Positions 1 to 9,370 of a DNA stretch of 64,000 bases are shown here, in pieces. The number at the start of each line of letters is the position of its first letter. Within the stretch, counting starts at the first letter, position 1. The DNA is from Streptomyces sp. NBC_01341 (GTDB lineage: Bacteria > Actinomycetota > Actinomycetes > Streptomycetales > Streptomycetaceae): positions 1,798,001-1,862,000 of the forward strand of contig NZ_CP108364.1 in NCBI RefSeq assembly GCF_035946055.1, written 5' to 3'. The position numbers and the translations under genes were made by a program. The notes beneath the pieces are model-generated. The model saw only the letters and a list, made by a program, of their open reading frames with translations, had not been told where the DNA came from and ran no database searches.

Positions 1-596
1 CCAACCTGCTGCGCGGCATCAGCAAGGGCATCACCGCCCGGTACACGCCCGAAGAGGCGAAGATCATCGCGGTGGACTACCGCCGCACCCTGGTGGACGC
101 AGTGCCCGAGGAGTACCGACTGGGTCACGTGATCTCGCTGGACAACCTCAAGGAGACGATCGAGGGCGCGTCCCGCGCGCTGAAGACCCGCGTGCCCGGC
201 GCGGACATCGCCCCCTCCCGCATGCGCACGTGCGACTGGTGGACCGGGCCGCGGCTGTTCATCCTGGTCGACGACTACGACATGGTCTCCGGCAACTCGT
301 TCCAGAGTCCCTTCGAGCCGCTCTTCGAGAACGTCACCCTCGGCTTCGAGATGGGCCTGCACCTGATCGTGGCCCGCAGTGCCATGGGCGCGGGGCGCGG
401 ACTCAGTGACGGTCTGATCCGCCGCCTGGACGAGGCCAACAACCCCGCCGTACTCCTTTCCTGCCCGCCCACGGAGGGCCGCCTCTTCGGCGACGCCAAG
501 CCACTCAACCTCCCGCCCGGCCGGGCCCTCCACATCGCGCGTCGCAAGCCGCGCCTGATGCAGACCGCGCTGGTGGAGGAGAGTCAGAACCAGTAG
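1..596 (+). CDS. eccC: EccC-type ESX/type VII secretion ATPase, C-terminal end (partial)
   Basis: The reading frame is open from base 3 and its start lies outside the window, so only about the last 197 residues are present. It resembles the last FtsK/SpoIIIE-type ATPase domain of EccC, the motor that recruits ESX substrates at the membrane. Seen here are a Walker B-like stretch (LFILVDDYDMV) and the motif GLHLIVARS typical of the final domain. The gene runs into a bidirectional hairpin and converges on the mycosin gene, supporting an ESX locus. The assignment rests on motifs plus neighbours; a DNA translocase is the alternative. Confidence 0.85.
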   Translation, partial: NLLRGISKGITARYTPEEAKIIAVDYRRTLVDAVPEEYRLGHVISLDNLKETIEGASRALKTRVPGADIAPSRMRTCDWWTGPRLFILVDDYDMVSGNSFQSPFEPLFENVTLGFEMGLHLIVARSAMGAGRGLSDGLIRRLDEANNPAVLLSCPPTEGRLFGDAKPLNLPPGRALHIARRKPRLMQTALVEESQNQ

Positions 597-602
597 GACC
601 TG

Positions 603-669
603 GACAGCACGAGGGCGGCCTCCGTCCCCGAAGCAGTGCTTCGGGGACGGAGGCCGCCCTCGTGCTGTC
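603..669. terminator. Bidirectional terminator between eccC and mycP
   Basis: A 67-base perfect inverted repeat with 33-base arms centred at 636 sits just after the eccC stop and before the converging mycP stop. It can fold identically on both strands, so it probably ends transcription from both sides. Confidence 0.85.
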
Positions 670-681
670 GGCTCACCGCGT

Positions 682-1911
682 TCAGGTGCCGCTCGCCCCC
701 GCCGGACGCCATCCCCGGGCCCGGGCCCGGGAGAAGGCGAAGCCCGCCCAGAGGACGGCGAGGACCCCGGCGGAGCCGAGAAGCACGAAGAGGGCGGCGC
801 GGCTCGTGGCGCGGTCGGCCGAGGAGGTGTCGCGCAGCGCCACGGGCTCCGCGGCGCGCTCGGCACCGGCCTGCGCACCGGGTGCGCCGAGGATCGTGGT
901 GACGGCGGCGTAGGGGTCGAGCTGCGGGATGTCCGCGGGGTACGCGGTGGCCGTCACGCGGCGGACGACGTCGTCGGGCGCCTCGCCCGGATAGGCCGCG
1001 CGGACCGCCGCGACGGCCCCGGCCGCATACGCTGCGGCCACCGAGGCGCCTTCACCGAGGTAATGGCCGTCGCCGCGAGGGCCGCCGGAGACCACGCCCG
1101 CGCCGGGGGCGACCAGGTCGATGCCGTCGGTGCGCAGGGCTCCGTCCGGGCGGAGACCGCCGGGAAGCATGTCGGCGACCGAGAGGACACCGGGTTCCCC
1201 GGCCGGCCAGTACGTGCGGACGGGAATCTCGTCCGCGGAACCCCTGGACGGCGGGTCCGGGGTGGCCGCGGCCACCACCACCGCGCCCGCGCGGCGCGCG
1301 TCGGCGACCGCACGGGTCAGCGCCGCGTCCCGGCGCGGCAGCGCCACCGCGACCGCGATCACGTCCGCCCGCGCGGCCGTCGCCTCGCGTACCGCCGCCG
1401 TCACGAGGTCCGCGCCCGCCTGCCCGCGCGGGTCCGTGCCGCGCAGGGCGAGGATCTTCGCGGCCGGCGCGACCCCGGCCAGGCGGGGACTGTCCCCGCC
1501 GGTCCCGGCTATCAGCCCGGCCAGGAAGGTACCGTGCCCGACACAGTCGTCACCGGCCGCTCCCCGCACGGTGACCCGGCCGTCGAGACCGGCGGCGCCC
1601 GTGGCCACGCCGGTGTCGATCAGGGCCACGGTCGTACCCGCGCCGGTGCTCTGTCCGTGCAGTCGGTCCAGGTCCAGGCGCTGGCGCGACCAGTCCTGCT
1701 TCCTCGCCTCCGCGCGCGAGGCCGGGGTGCAGGCCGCCTCGGCGTCGAGGGCCGAAGGCATCCCGGGCAGTTCCTGCCCCTTCTTCCCGTCGGCCGCCGG
1801 GACACGCTGGAGGGGCTGCGCCGCGGCCGGGTAGGCCACCGGCAGCACCAGGGCGGCGGCGAGGCCCGCGCCGGACAGCAGCCGGGCGACACCGCGAGGG
1901 TTCGGGCTCAT
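682..1911 (-). CDS. mycP: Mycosin-like subtilase (type VII secretion protease), divergent oxyanion region
   Basis: A 409-residue S8 serine protease of the mycosin type, anchored outside the membrane. A signal peptide covers about residues 10-32 and a C-terminal membrane helix about 371-393, followed by a basic tail. The catalytic triad is visible: Asp99 (VALIDTG), His126 (GHGTF) and Ser290 (GEGAS). Two family signatures are altered: the usual AAGN oxyanion motif reads AAATPDP near 214-220, and GTSxAAP reads GASVAAA. The start overlaps the stop of the upstream ATPase gene by ATGA, implying translational coupling. Mycosins stabilise and process the ESX machinery. Activity of this copy is uncertain because the oxyanion Asn is not apparent. 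Confidence 0.85.
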   Translation of the reverse strand: MSPNPRGVARLLSGAGLAAALVLPVAYPAAAQPLQRVPAADGKKGQELPGMPSALDAEAACTPASRAEARKQDWSRQRLDLDRLHGQSTGAGTTVALIDTGVATGAAGLDGRVTVRGAAGDDCVGHGTFLAGLIAGTGGDSPRLAGVAPAAKILALRGTDPRGQAGADLVTAAVREATAARADVIAVAVALPRRDAALTRAVADARRAGAVVVAAATPDPPSRGSADEIPVRTYWPAGEPGVLSVADMLPGGLRPDGALRTDGIDLVAPGAGVVSGGPRGDGHYLGEGASVAAAYAAGAVAAVRAAYPGEAPDDVVRRVTATAYPADIPQLDPYAAVTTILGAPGAQAGAERAAEPVALRDTSSADRATSRAALFVLLGSAGVLAVLWAGFAFSRARARGWRPAGASGT

Positions 1912-4900
1912 CGGGGCGCCACCTTCGGTGCCGTGGCGGTGACATCCTCCGGGAGGAGGACGCGCAGGTCGTCGAGTGTGGGCACGGCCACCGAACTGAG
2001 CCGGCCGGCCTGCCGGGTGACCATCGACTCGACGACCTGGCGGGCCGCCCGGGCGTTGCCGAAGGACCGGTCCCTGGGCAGCGAGTCGAAGTACTCCTTG
2101 AGCAGCGGGCCGGTGCCCGGCCCGCAGTCGTAGCCCATGCTCGCGGCCTGGGCGCGCACGATCGTGACCAGTTCCTCGGAGGAGTAGTCGGCGAAGGCGA
2201 TGCGGCGCGGGAAGCGGGAGGAGAGGCCCGGGTTGGACTCGAGGAAGCGTTCCATCTCGTCGGTGTATCCGGCGACGATGACGACGACCTCGTCACGGTG
2301 GTCCTCCATCAGCTTCAGCAGGGTGTCCACCGCCTCCTGGCCGAAGTCCGCACCGCCGCCGCGCGGAGTGAGGGTGTAGGCCTCGTCGATGAACAGGACG
2401 CCGCCACGGGCCCGTTCGAAGACCTCGCGGGTGAGCTGGGCGGTGTGGCCGATGTAACGGCCGACCAGGTCGGCGCGCGCCGCCTCGACCAGCTGCCCCC
2501 GTTGGAGGATGCCGAGCTGGGTCAGGACCTCGCCGTAGAGACGGGCGACGGTGGTCTTGCCGGTGCCGGGCGGACCGGTGAAAACCAGGTGGTTGCTGAG
2601 CGAGGGCACCGGCAGCCCCGCCGCGGCCCGGTGCCGGGCGGTGGTGATGAGGTTGACCAGGTCGGCCACCTCGCGCTTGACCTCGGCAAGCCCGATCATG
2701 TCGCCGAGCCGGGTCAGCGGGTCGTCATCCGGTGCGGTCGTGTCGGCTGCCGCCGCGGCCGACGTGGCGGACACGTCCTCCGGCAGCAGCAGACGCAGAT
2801 CACGTTCACCGACCTGCGGCTGCGTGGACAGCCGGACCGCCTGCCGGTCGACCATCTCCTCGAACACCCCGCGTGCGGCACGGCCGTTGCCGAAACCGGC
2901 GTCCCGCGGCATCGCTCCGAAGTGTGCGGCCAGCGCCGCCGCGGTGCCCTCACCCAGCTCGTACTGGTGCTGGGCGCACATGCTCTCCATGATCGCCACG
3001 AGGTCGGGCACGGAGTAGTTCTCGAACTCGATGGTCCGTGAGAAGCGGCTGGCGAGACCGGGGTTGGACCCGAGGAAGGACTCCATCTCGCGGGAATAGC
3101 CCGCGGCGACGACGACGACCTCGTCACGGTGGTCCTCCATCAGCTTCAGCAGCGTGTCCACCGCCTCGCGCCCGAAGTCCGCGCCGCCGTTGCCGCTGTC
3201 CGCGGTGAGCGTGTACGCCTCGTCGACGAACAGCACGCCGCCCAGCGCCCGTTGGAAGGTCTCGGTGGTCTTGATGGCGGTGCCGCCGACGACCTGAGCG
3301 ACGAGGTCGGCCCGCGAGACCTCCACCAGGTGCCCGCTGCGCAGCGAACCCAGCTCGGCCAGGATCGACCCGTACAGGCGCGCGACGGTGGTCTTGCCGG
3401 TGCCGGGCGGACCCGCGAAGACCAGGTGTCTGCTCATCGGCGGTGCGGGCATGCCGAGTTGCTCGCGGCGCTGGGCGAGCTGGGTCAGGTTGACGAGGGT
3501 GCCCACCTGCTGCTTGACGTTCTCCAGACCGATCAGCGCGTTCAGGGCACCGAGCGGGCCGTCCGCACGGTCCGGCCGGGGTCCGTCCGCGGCACCGGAA
3601 CCGGCCGGGTCGGTGTTCTCCGCGCTTCCGGTACCCCAGGCGTCCCGCTTGCCGTTGCCGGTGCTGCTCAGGTTGTCCACGGCGAGCCGTTCGCCCGGCG
3701 CCGTCTGCACCAGACCGCCGCCCTCGTTCTCGCGGGCGAAGCAGTTGACGAGCGAGACGGGCGCCGTCGACTCCACCCGGAAGCCGTCCTGGGCTCCGCC
3801 GCTGACCTCACAGCCGCTGAGCGATCCCAGCGCGCCCTCACGGAGCAGATACCCGTGCCCCTTGGGGGCGTGGACCGTGGTGCGGTTGGCGGTCAGTTCG
3901 CCGCCGCCGTCGACGACGACGCCCTCCTCACCGGACCTCTCGATGCGGAAGTCGCGGACGGTGACGTTGCCGCCGTCCTCCACGACCAGGCCGCTGGTGG
4001 CGGCGTCGGAAGCCCCGCCGCCGGCCAGGTAGAGGGTGCTGCCGGAGGCCACCCGGACACCGGCGCCCTTCGGACGGACGATCTCGCAGTCCTCGGCCCG
4101 GCCCCGGGCCTCCTTGGTGGCGTGGATGCCGTCACCGGAGGGCTCCACGAGCCGGGCGCGGCGCAGCAGCGGGTTGGCTCCGCCGAGCAACGCGACCGCG
4201 GGCGAGCCGCCGATGACCTCAAGGCGGTCGAGCTCGGGGGCGGAGTTCTCCTCCAGGAGCAGCCCGGGCCCGTCGCAGTCGCGGACCGTCAGGCCCGTCA
4301 GTGCCGGCGAGGCGGCCCCGGCGACCCGCAGCGCGGCACCCTGCGCACCGTCCACCCAGCAGTCCTCGAAGGTTCCGCGCGCCTGGTCCGTGACGAGCAC
4401 CCCGTGGCCGCGGACACGCGAGACGCGGCAGCGGCGCAGCACCGGATCGGTGCCCCCGGCGAGGGCGAACCCGTTCCCGGACGCGCCGGTGACGCGGACG
4501 TCCTCCAGCGTCGTACGTCCCTTGCTGCTCAGGTGGACGCCGGTGCTGGTGTCGTGCACCACCGTTCGGACCACCGAGACGGCCGAGTTCTCCTCCAGGG
4601 CGATGGAGGGCTTGTCGGTGGAGGATATGTCGCAGTCCTCGACGCTGCCGCGGGTCTCGCCGTTGGCGAGCAGACCGTTGCCCCGGGCATCGCGCACCGT
4701 GCAGTCACGGATGCGTGCCTCGCCCTGTTCGGCGAGCACCAGGCCACTGGTACCCAGGTGTTCGAGCGTGCAGGACTCCACGGTGGTGGGGGTGGTGGAT
4801 GTCACCACGATGCCGGCACCCTTCGGGTTGCTCACCCGGCAGTTACGCAGTGCGAGCGAGCCCGTTCCGCCGGCCAGCATCGCGGTCCACGCGGCGCCGG

Positions 4901-5219
4901 CTATCTCGCAGCCGTCGAACGCGGCCTGGCCGCGCCGCACGTCCACGGCGGGCAACTCGGCGTCGCCGCCGCGCAGCGTCAGCTCCGAGAGCATCACGGC
5001 GTCGGCGCGCAGCGCGATCACGCTGCCCGAACGCGGGCGTATCTCCACGGTGCCCCGGCCTTCGGCGGCCGTGAGGGTGACCCTGGTGTGGATCACGAGG
5101 TTCTCCGCGTACGTCCCGGGCCGGACACTGATGAGTGCCCCCGTGCGCGCAGCGGCGAGGGCCTCACCGATCGTCGAATAGCGGTCCCCGGGGCCGACCG
5201 ACAGTACCTGGCGCGACAC
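1908..5219 (-). CDS. Beta-helix repeat protein fused to two EccA/CbxX-type AAA+ domains
   Basis: 1103 residues, GTG start with a strong AAGGAGG site. About residues 1-525 are short repeats of the right-handed parallel beta-helix type (pectate-lyase-like, with recurring CxV and G-hydrophobic turns). A linker near 525-555 is followed by two AAA+ modules of the CbxX/CfqX-EccA family. Each has GPPGTGKTT (near residues 601 and 881), a Walker B GVLF(V/I)DEAYTL and an arginine-finger region NPGL(A/S)SRF. EccA ATPases act in the cytosol on ESX substrates. The absence of a signal peptide and coupling to mycP support a cytosolic ESX role, with the beta-helix perhaps binding a partner or substrate (inference). 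Confidence 0.85.
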   Translation of the reverse strand: MSRQVLSVGPGDRYSTIGEALAAARTGALISVRPGTYAENLVIHTRVTLTAAEGRGTVEIRPRSGSVIALRADAVMLSELTLRGGDAELPAVDVRRGQAAFDGCEIAGAAWTAMLAGGTGSLALRNCRVSNPKGAGIVVTSTTPTTVESCTLEHLGTSGLVLAEQGEARIRDCTVRDARGNGLLANGETRGSVEDCDISSTDKPSIALEENSAVSVVRTVVHDTSTGVHLSSKGRTTLEDVRVTGASGNGFALAGGTDPVLRRCRVSRVRGHGVLVTDQARGTFEDCWVDGAQGAALRVAGAASPALTGLTVRDCDGPGLLLEENSAPELDRLEVIGGSPAVALLGGANPLLRRARLVEPSGDGIHATKEARGRAEDCEIVRPKGAGVRVASGSTLYLAGGGASDAATSGLVVEDGGNVTVRDFRIERSGEEGVVVDGGGELTANRTTVHAPKGHGYLLREGALGSLSGCEVSGGAQDGFRVESTAPVSLVNCFARENEGGGLVQTAPGERLAVDNLSSTGNGKRDAWGTGSAENTDPAGSGAADGPRPDRADGPLGALNALIGLENVKQQVGTLVNLTQLAQRREQLGMPAPPMSRHLVFAGPPGTGKTTVARLYGSILAELGSLRSGHLVEVSRADLVAQVVGGTAIKTTETFQRALGGVLFVDEAYTLTADSGNGGADFGREAVDTLLKLMEDHRDEVVVVAAGYSREMESFLGSNPGLASRFSRTIEFENYSVPDLVAIMESMCAQHQYELGEGTAAALAAHFGAMPRDAGFGNGRAARGVFEEMVDRQAVRLSTQPQVGERDLRLLLPEDVSATSAAAAADTTAPDDDPLTRLGDMIGLAEVKREVADLVNLITTARHRAAAGLPVPSLSNHLVFTGPPGTGKTTVARLYGEVLTQLGILQRGQLVEAARADLVGRYIGHTAQLTREVFERARGGVLFIDEAYTLTPRGGGADFGQEAVDTLLKLMEDHRDEVVVIVAGYTDEMERFLESNPGLSSRFPRRIAFADYSSEELVTIVRAQAASMGYDCGPGTGPLLKEYFDSLPRDRSFGNARAARQVVESMVTRQAGRLSSVAVPTLDDLRVLLPEDVTATAPKVAPR

Positions 5220-5364
5220 GCACCAACCTCCTTGCTACGGCGCCCTCTCCAACGGACGCCCCCATGGGCCGGGGGCGCGTGTCGGCGGGCCGACGTTGTC
5301 ATCATGCCTCGTTGCGGGGCATGCGGGTTCCGGGAGCGGTGCCCCCGGGATCGGGCCGGCGGGG

Positions 5365-6711
5365 TCAGGTGCTCCACTTCTGGGCGTCGTTGCCCGAGCA
5401 CTTCAACAGCTGCAGCCGTGCCCCGCTGTTCCGGTTGGCACCCGCGATGTCGACGCACATGCCGACGACGGTGTTGACCAGGTCGTGGCTGCCGTTCAGG
5501 GCGAACTTCTGGGCGTCATTGCCGTTGCACCAGGCGATCTGGATGGGCGTGCCGTCGCTGAAGTTCGCGTTGGCCACGTCCAGGCACTTGTCCTGAATGC
5601 GGATGGTGCCGTCGGAGGCGAACCGCCACTTCTGGGCTGGGGCGTTGTTGCAGTCCCACACGTGCAGCGCCTTGCCGTCACTGAAGTCGTGGTTCGGTAC
5701 GTCGATGCAGCGGCCCGAAAGGTGGCTGCGGAAGGAGACGGGCCCACTGAACGTGACGGCGGGAGCGGCCTTGGCGGGCTGACTCTTCGCGCCATCGGAC
5801 TGCTTCTCGCCGGACTGCTTCTCAGCGCTCGGCTTCGTCGGCCCGCTCTTGGGATCGCTCTTGGGCTCGCTCCTGGACCCGGCCGCTTTCTTCGGCGGGG
5901 CGTCGTCCGTGTCCTTCCCGGAAGGCGGGACCCGGTGCACCGGCTTCTCGGGGGCGCCTTCCTTGCCCGCCTCCTGCTTGTCCTCGTCGGGCGAACCGCT
6001 CTCGGGCGGGGTCACCGCGAACTCGCCCGGGGCCTCCTGCCCACTGCCGTCGAGGACTGTCCCCGCCGCGGCGACCGACTGCTTCCCGGGGCCGTCGCCG
6101 TCGTTCCCGGCAAGGACCAGGAACGGCACCGACACGAGGAGCGCCCCCGCGACGGCGGCCCCCGCCAGCACCGCCTTGCCCGGCCTGCCCACCGGCCCGG
6201 CCTGCTGCTGCGACTGCCCGATCGCGGTGGCGGTCATGGTCCGCACCAGCGCGGGCAGCCGGCTCTTCGCGGCGGCAGCGGCATCAGGTTCGGTCTCGGG
6301 TTCGGTCTCGGCCCCCGATTCCGGCAGGTGGGCGTCGGCGGAAAGCTCGGGCCGCTGCGCCGGTTCGCCGGTGCCGGCCTGTACGGCGTGGCCCTCAGCG
6401 GTGCCGCCGGGTGCGATGCCGGACTGCGCGGCCACCGCCTCGCCGGACCGGCCCTCCGCGGGCGTCTCCGGGGCCGCCGCGGACTTCTCGGTCTCCCCGG
6501 ACTTGTTCGCGAAGTCCCCGGCCTCCCCCGACGTGTTGCCGGGTCCGGAGACGGCGGGCGTTTCCGAGCCGGCGTCCGGAGTATCCGCGCCGGCCGACCC
6601 GGGCTTCGGCCCGGCGGCGGAGGCTGCGGGCACGGCGGCCTCCTCGGCTTCGGCGACGGGCACCGAGCGGAAACCGGAGGATGCGGGGGCCTTCTGGGCC
6701 GAACGTGTCAC
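5365..6711 (-). CDS. Membrane-anchored ricin-type (beta-trefoil) lectin
   Basis: 448 residues. A long acidic, Ala/Pro-rich N-terminal part is followed by MTATA at 159-163, one membrane helix (about 180-202), a charged Pro/Lys/Glu linker, and a C-terminal ricin B domain from about 318 with three QxW-type repeats (AQKWRF, AQKFAL, AQKWST) and GRCIDV/DKCLDV motifs. The predicted topology puts the lectin outside. The start overlaps the stop of the T7SS-associated gene by ATGA. No catalytic domain is present, so the protein probably binds glycans. Its scaffold matches that of the divergent gene at 8076. Confidence 0.8.
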   Translation of the reverse strand: MTRSAQKAPASSGFRSVPVAEAEEAAVPAASAAGPKPGSAGADTPDAGSETPAVSGPGNTSGEAGDFANKSGETEKSAAAPETPAEGRSGEAVAAQSGIAPGGTAEGHAVQAGTGEPAQRPELSADAHLPESGAETEPETEPDAAAAAKSRLPALVRTMTATAIGQSQQQAGPVGRPGKAVLAGAAVAGALLVSVPFLVLAGNDGDGPGKQSVAAAGTVLDGSGQEAPGEFAVTPPESGSPDEDKQEAGKEGAPEKPVHRVPPSGKDTDDAPPKKAAGSRSEPKSDPKSGPTKPSAEKQSGEKQSDGAKSQPAKAAPAVTFSGPVSFRSHLSGRCIDVPNHDFSDGKALHVWDCNNAPAQKWRFASDGTIRIQDKCLDVANANFSDGTPIQIAWCNGNDAQKFALNGSHDLVNTVVGMCVDIAGANRNSGARLQLLKCSGNDAQKWST

Positions 6712-7547
6712 GGGGTCCTCCCTGTGGTGCGGGGCCAGGGTTCGGATGGGCTGTGGGCCCGGTCCACGGCAGCGGCCGCGTCCGGAGCACCCGTACGGTC
6801 CACGGCACCGCCGGGGGCGGAGGACGCCTTGGCGGCAGCCTCAACCGGGTCGCCGGCGGGCACGTGCTCGCCGCCCGCGGCGCTCAGGTGGCAGACAAGA
6901 CTCTCCATCGGGACGAGCAGGGGGGCGGCGGCCCCCGCATTGACCATCAGCATGGCGCCGGGGCCTCTCGGCGAACGAGTCAATTCCCTTACGGACAGGC
7001 TGTCGTGGTGAAGCTCGGCGGACATGAACTCGTGTGCGGGCGAGGTGAACAGAAGAATCACCGGCTGCCCGTCGCGACCCGCGGCCGCGAGCGGCTCCCC
7101 GTCCGTCCCGCGCACCACGCTGACCTCCGCCTCCGCGAGCGCCGCGAGGGCGTCCTCCACGGGGCCGTATCCGGTGGCGGCACGCTGGGCCGCCGCGTCG
7201 ACCGGGTCGGTGGGGTCCGGCCAGCCGAGGACTCGGGCCGAGGGCCGGTAGGCCGGATTGGCGCGGTACTCACCCACGCCCCCGGACCCGTCCGACTGCC
7301 ACTCCCCCAGCACGGCCCACTCCGGCGGCGTCCGTTCCTCCGCCCACTCCGGATCCACCACGCCGATCCAGTGTCCTGGCGCCCGGCGGGCAGCGGCCTT
7401 CACCGCTTCGGGTATCCCGCTGAGGTCGCTGTCATCAGCCTGCAGGGGGCCGGACAGGGACGACTCGGGTGCGGTGACCGGTCCGGTGGCCTCCGGCATG
7501 ACGAACGGGCCGCCGTTACCGACGTCTTGGCGTTCTCCGGGCCGCAT
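6708..7547 (-). CDS. Type VII secretion system-associated protein (SseB-like region)
   Basis: About 279 residues. It matches proteins commonly annotated as T7SS-associated in Streptomyces: a GHWIGVVDPEW segment, then an SseB-like part containing DGQPVILLFTSPAHEF. No signal peptide or membrane helix is seen, and the C-terminus is low-complexity Ala/Pro. The ATG at 7547 was chosen because of an AAGGG about ten bases upstream; a GTG/ATG pair at 7616/7613 would add 23 residues. It couples to the downstream lectin by ATGA. Its function is unknown and membership rests on family resemblance and location. Confidence 0.6.
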   Translation of the reverse strand: MRPGERQDVGNGGPFVMPEATGPVTAPESSLSGPLQADDSDLSGIPEAVKAAARRAPGHWIGVVDPEWAEERTPPEWAVLGEWQSDGSGGVGEYRANPAYRPSARVLGWPDPTDPVDAAAQRAATGYGPVEDALAALAEAEVSVVRGTDGEPLAAAGRDGQPVILLFTSPAHEFMSAELHHDSLSVRELTRSPRGPGAMLMVNAGAAAPLLVPMESLVCHLSAAGGEHVPAGDPVEAAAKASSAPGGAVDRTGAPDAAAAVDRAHSPSEPWPRTTGRTP

Positions 7548-8075
7548 CTCACCTGAACCCTTAGGTATGTACGCATTCTCGGCTGGCCCAACGACCTGTG
7601 GGCGCGCCGACATCACTCAGGTCATGGAGACAACAGGATGTCACAGGGGCCCCAACCGTTGGCGGTTGAGGGTTGCCCGTATGACCTGCGCACGCGCCCG
7701 ATTGCTGACCGAAGCGAGAACTTTCCGGGACCAGTGAGGCACGGGAGGACAAAGCGACGGACGCGATCGGAGCGAGGAGGCCGCCACCGTCCCGCGACGG
7801 GCTACGTTGGGTACGCCATCGGCCCCTCCGACGCACACAGCCATCTGGCCGGGACGTCCGGGCCGGGGCGTACGGGAACACCTCGCAGCCCGGCAGGGCG
7901 TCCGTCCGGCGGCCGACGGCGACCGAGCCGGCACGGGCGAATCCGACGCCGTGTACGGATCGGCCCGGCCCGGCCCGATGCGACTCGGCGGTCGTCGGCG
8001 CCCGCGAGGACACCCGACGTTCATCCGGCTCGACCGCTGCCCACCGACAGCTCCGCCCCGATGAGGAGTCACCGC
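7548..8075. other. Divergent intergenic region between the two lectin operons
   Basis: About 530 bases with no convincing gene. It must hold the promoters for the minus-strand T7SS-associated/ricin-lectin pair and the plus-strand lectin. Open frames here are GC-rich chance frames without a ribosome site or recognisable domains. Confidence 0.5.
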
Positions 8076-9167
8076 ATGTCCCCCCAGCACCCCGCCCCCG
8101 GCGCGAACACGGCGGCAACCGCAGATCCGGACGCGCAGGAGGCGGGTTCCCCACCGCCGCGGCCCTCGGAACCAGGCGCGGAAACGCCCGGCGGGTCCCC
8201 GGTATCCGAGGCGAAGGCACCTGGCCCGGCCCCTGCTCCCGACCCGGGGAAGCCGGTCACGGCCGGCAGTTCGCAGGGTACGCAACCGAGTCCGGCCGGC
8301 GGCTCCGAGGCCGAGAAGCCCGCCCCGACCGCCGCACCCGAACCGGAGACAGAGCCCGCCACCACCACACCGGCCGGCCCAGCCACCGCTCCCGCCCCCG
8401 ATGCCGCCACTGCCACCAGTGAGGCACCCGAAGAGGGCGTAGCCCTGGCAGCGGCAGCGACGGCGCCGGGCACCATGACGGCGACCGCCGTGGACCGCAG
8501 TCGCCCTCGCACGCCGGTCCTGGCGGGGGCGGCCTTTCTCGGCGCCGCGCTGATCGCCATACCCATCCTGCTGGTCGGGACCGCGAACGACGACGACCGC
8601 GGCAACGACGCCAAGGCGCCGACGGCGGGCAGTGCCGACACGGTCCTCAACCCGAACTCCGCTCCGGCGGCACTTGAGGACTACGTGGCCGGGAAGCCCA
8701 GCCCGTCCCCGAGCAAGGTGAAGCCGAAGAAGGTCGAAGCCCCCGTACCCGTCGCCCCCAAGCCGGTGTCGCCCGCCCCGAAGCCTAAGGCGAGCAGCAC
8801 GCCCGCCAAGAAGCCCAAGCCGAAGCCGGCTCCGCCGAAGCCGGAATGGACCACGGCGACCATCTCCGCACCGAGCGTCATCGGGGTCAATCAGGCCTGG
8901 ACGACCAACCGCATCAAGATGGTCATGCAGACCGACGGCAATCTCGTGGTCCTCAACGAGGAGGGCAAGCCGATCTGGGCGTCCATGACCTTCGGTCCGA
9001 ACCACCGGGCGATCTTCCAGCCCGACGGCAACCTCGTCATCCACAACGGCGACGACCGCCCGATCTGGGCCTCCAAGACCCACGACCATCCGGGCGCACA
9101 ACTGGTCCTGCGCCCGGATGCCAAGGTGGCCGTAGTGGCCAACGGCACGGTCCTCTGGTCGACCTGA
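8076..9167 (+). CDS. Membrane-anchored bulb-type (mannose-binding) lectin
   Basis: 363 residues from the ATG behind a GAGGAG site. Residues 1-130 are Pro/Ala/Glu-rich, MTATA is at 134-138, one membrane helix spans about 148-170, then comes a Lys/Pro-rich linker. The C-terminal B-lectin domain (about 255-363) has QxDxN-like repeats: MQTDGNLVVLN and FQPDGNLVIHN, with a third degenerate one (LRPDAKVAV). Bulb-type lectins bind mannose-like sugars. The scaffold (acidic tail, MTATA, helix, aspartates after the helix, charged linker) is the same as in the ricin-lectin protein at 5365-6711, so the two are probably paralogues with exchanged heads. Longer in-frame starts upstream lack a ribosome site. 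Confidence 0.8.
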   Translation: MSPQHPAPGANTAATADPDAQEAGSPPPRPSEPGAETPGGSPVSEAKAPGPAPAPDPGKPVTAGSSQGTQPSPAGGSEAEKPAPTAAPEPETEPATTTPAGPATAPAPDAATATSEAPEEGVALAAAATAPGTMTATAVDRSRPRTPVLAGAAFLGAALIAIPILLVGTANDDDRGNDAKAPTAGSADTVLNPNSAPAALEDYVAGKPSPSPSKVKPKKVEAPVPVAPKPVSPAPKPKASSTPAKKPKPKPAPPKPEWTTATISAPSVIGVNQAWTTNRIKMVMQTDGNLVVLNEEGKPIWASMTFGPNHRAIFQPDGNLVIHNGDDRPIWASKTHDHPGAQLVLRPDAKVAVVANGTVLWST

Positions 9168-9194
9168 CACCGAGTGGGAGCACGGACGGCCGGA

Positions 9195-9230
9195 CCGTCC
9201 GGCGGCCACGTTCGCGTGGCCGCCGGACGG
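9195..9230 (+). terminator. Hairpin terminator with TTCG loop
   Basis: Perfect 16-base arms around a TTCG tetraloop, 28 bases after the lectin stop. No U-tract follows, as is usual in Streptomyces. Confidence 0.8.
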
Positions 9231-9370
9231 GCGGAACTGCGGCCGTGACGCCTGCCCGGGGTGGGCCGAGGGGCTCCCCGCAGCGGCCGGTGCGCGCCCC
9301 GGCTCCGGTGCCGGTCCCGGTCCCGGTACCGGTACCGGTCCGGGCGCGGGTGTGGGTGCCGGCATCGAGG

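Noticed and set aside
4200..4800. Beta-helix repeats considered as tandem DNA repeats
   Set aside because: The periodicity is at the protein level only; the DNA does not repeat exactly.
3129..5477. 782-codon open frame on the plus strand opposite the AAA/beta-helix gene
   Set aside because: No ribosome site, Arg/Gly/Val-biased composition typical of antisense frames in GC-rich DNA; the minus strand carries clear domains.
9301..9340. CCGGTN hexamer run considered as a regulatory repeat
   Set aside because: Short low-complexity stretch downstream of a terminator; no sign of function.
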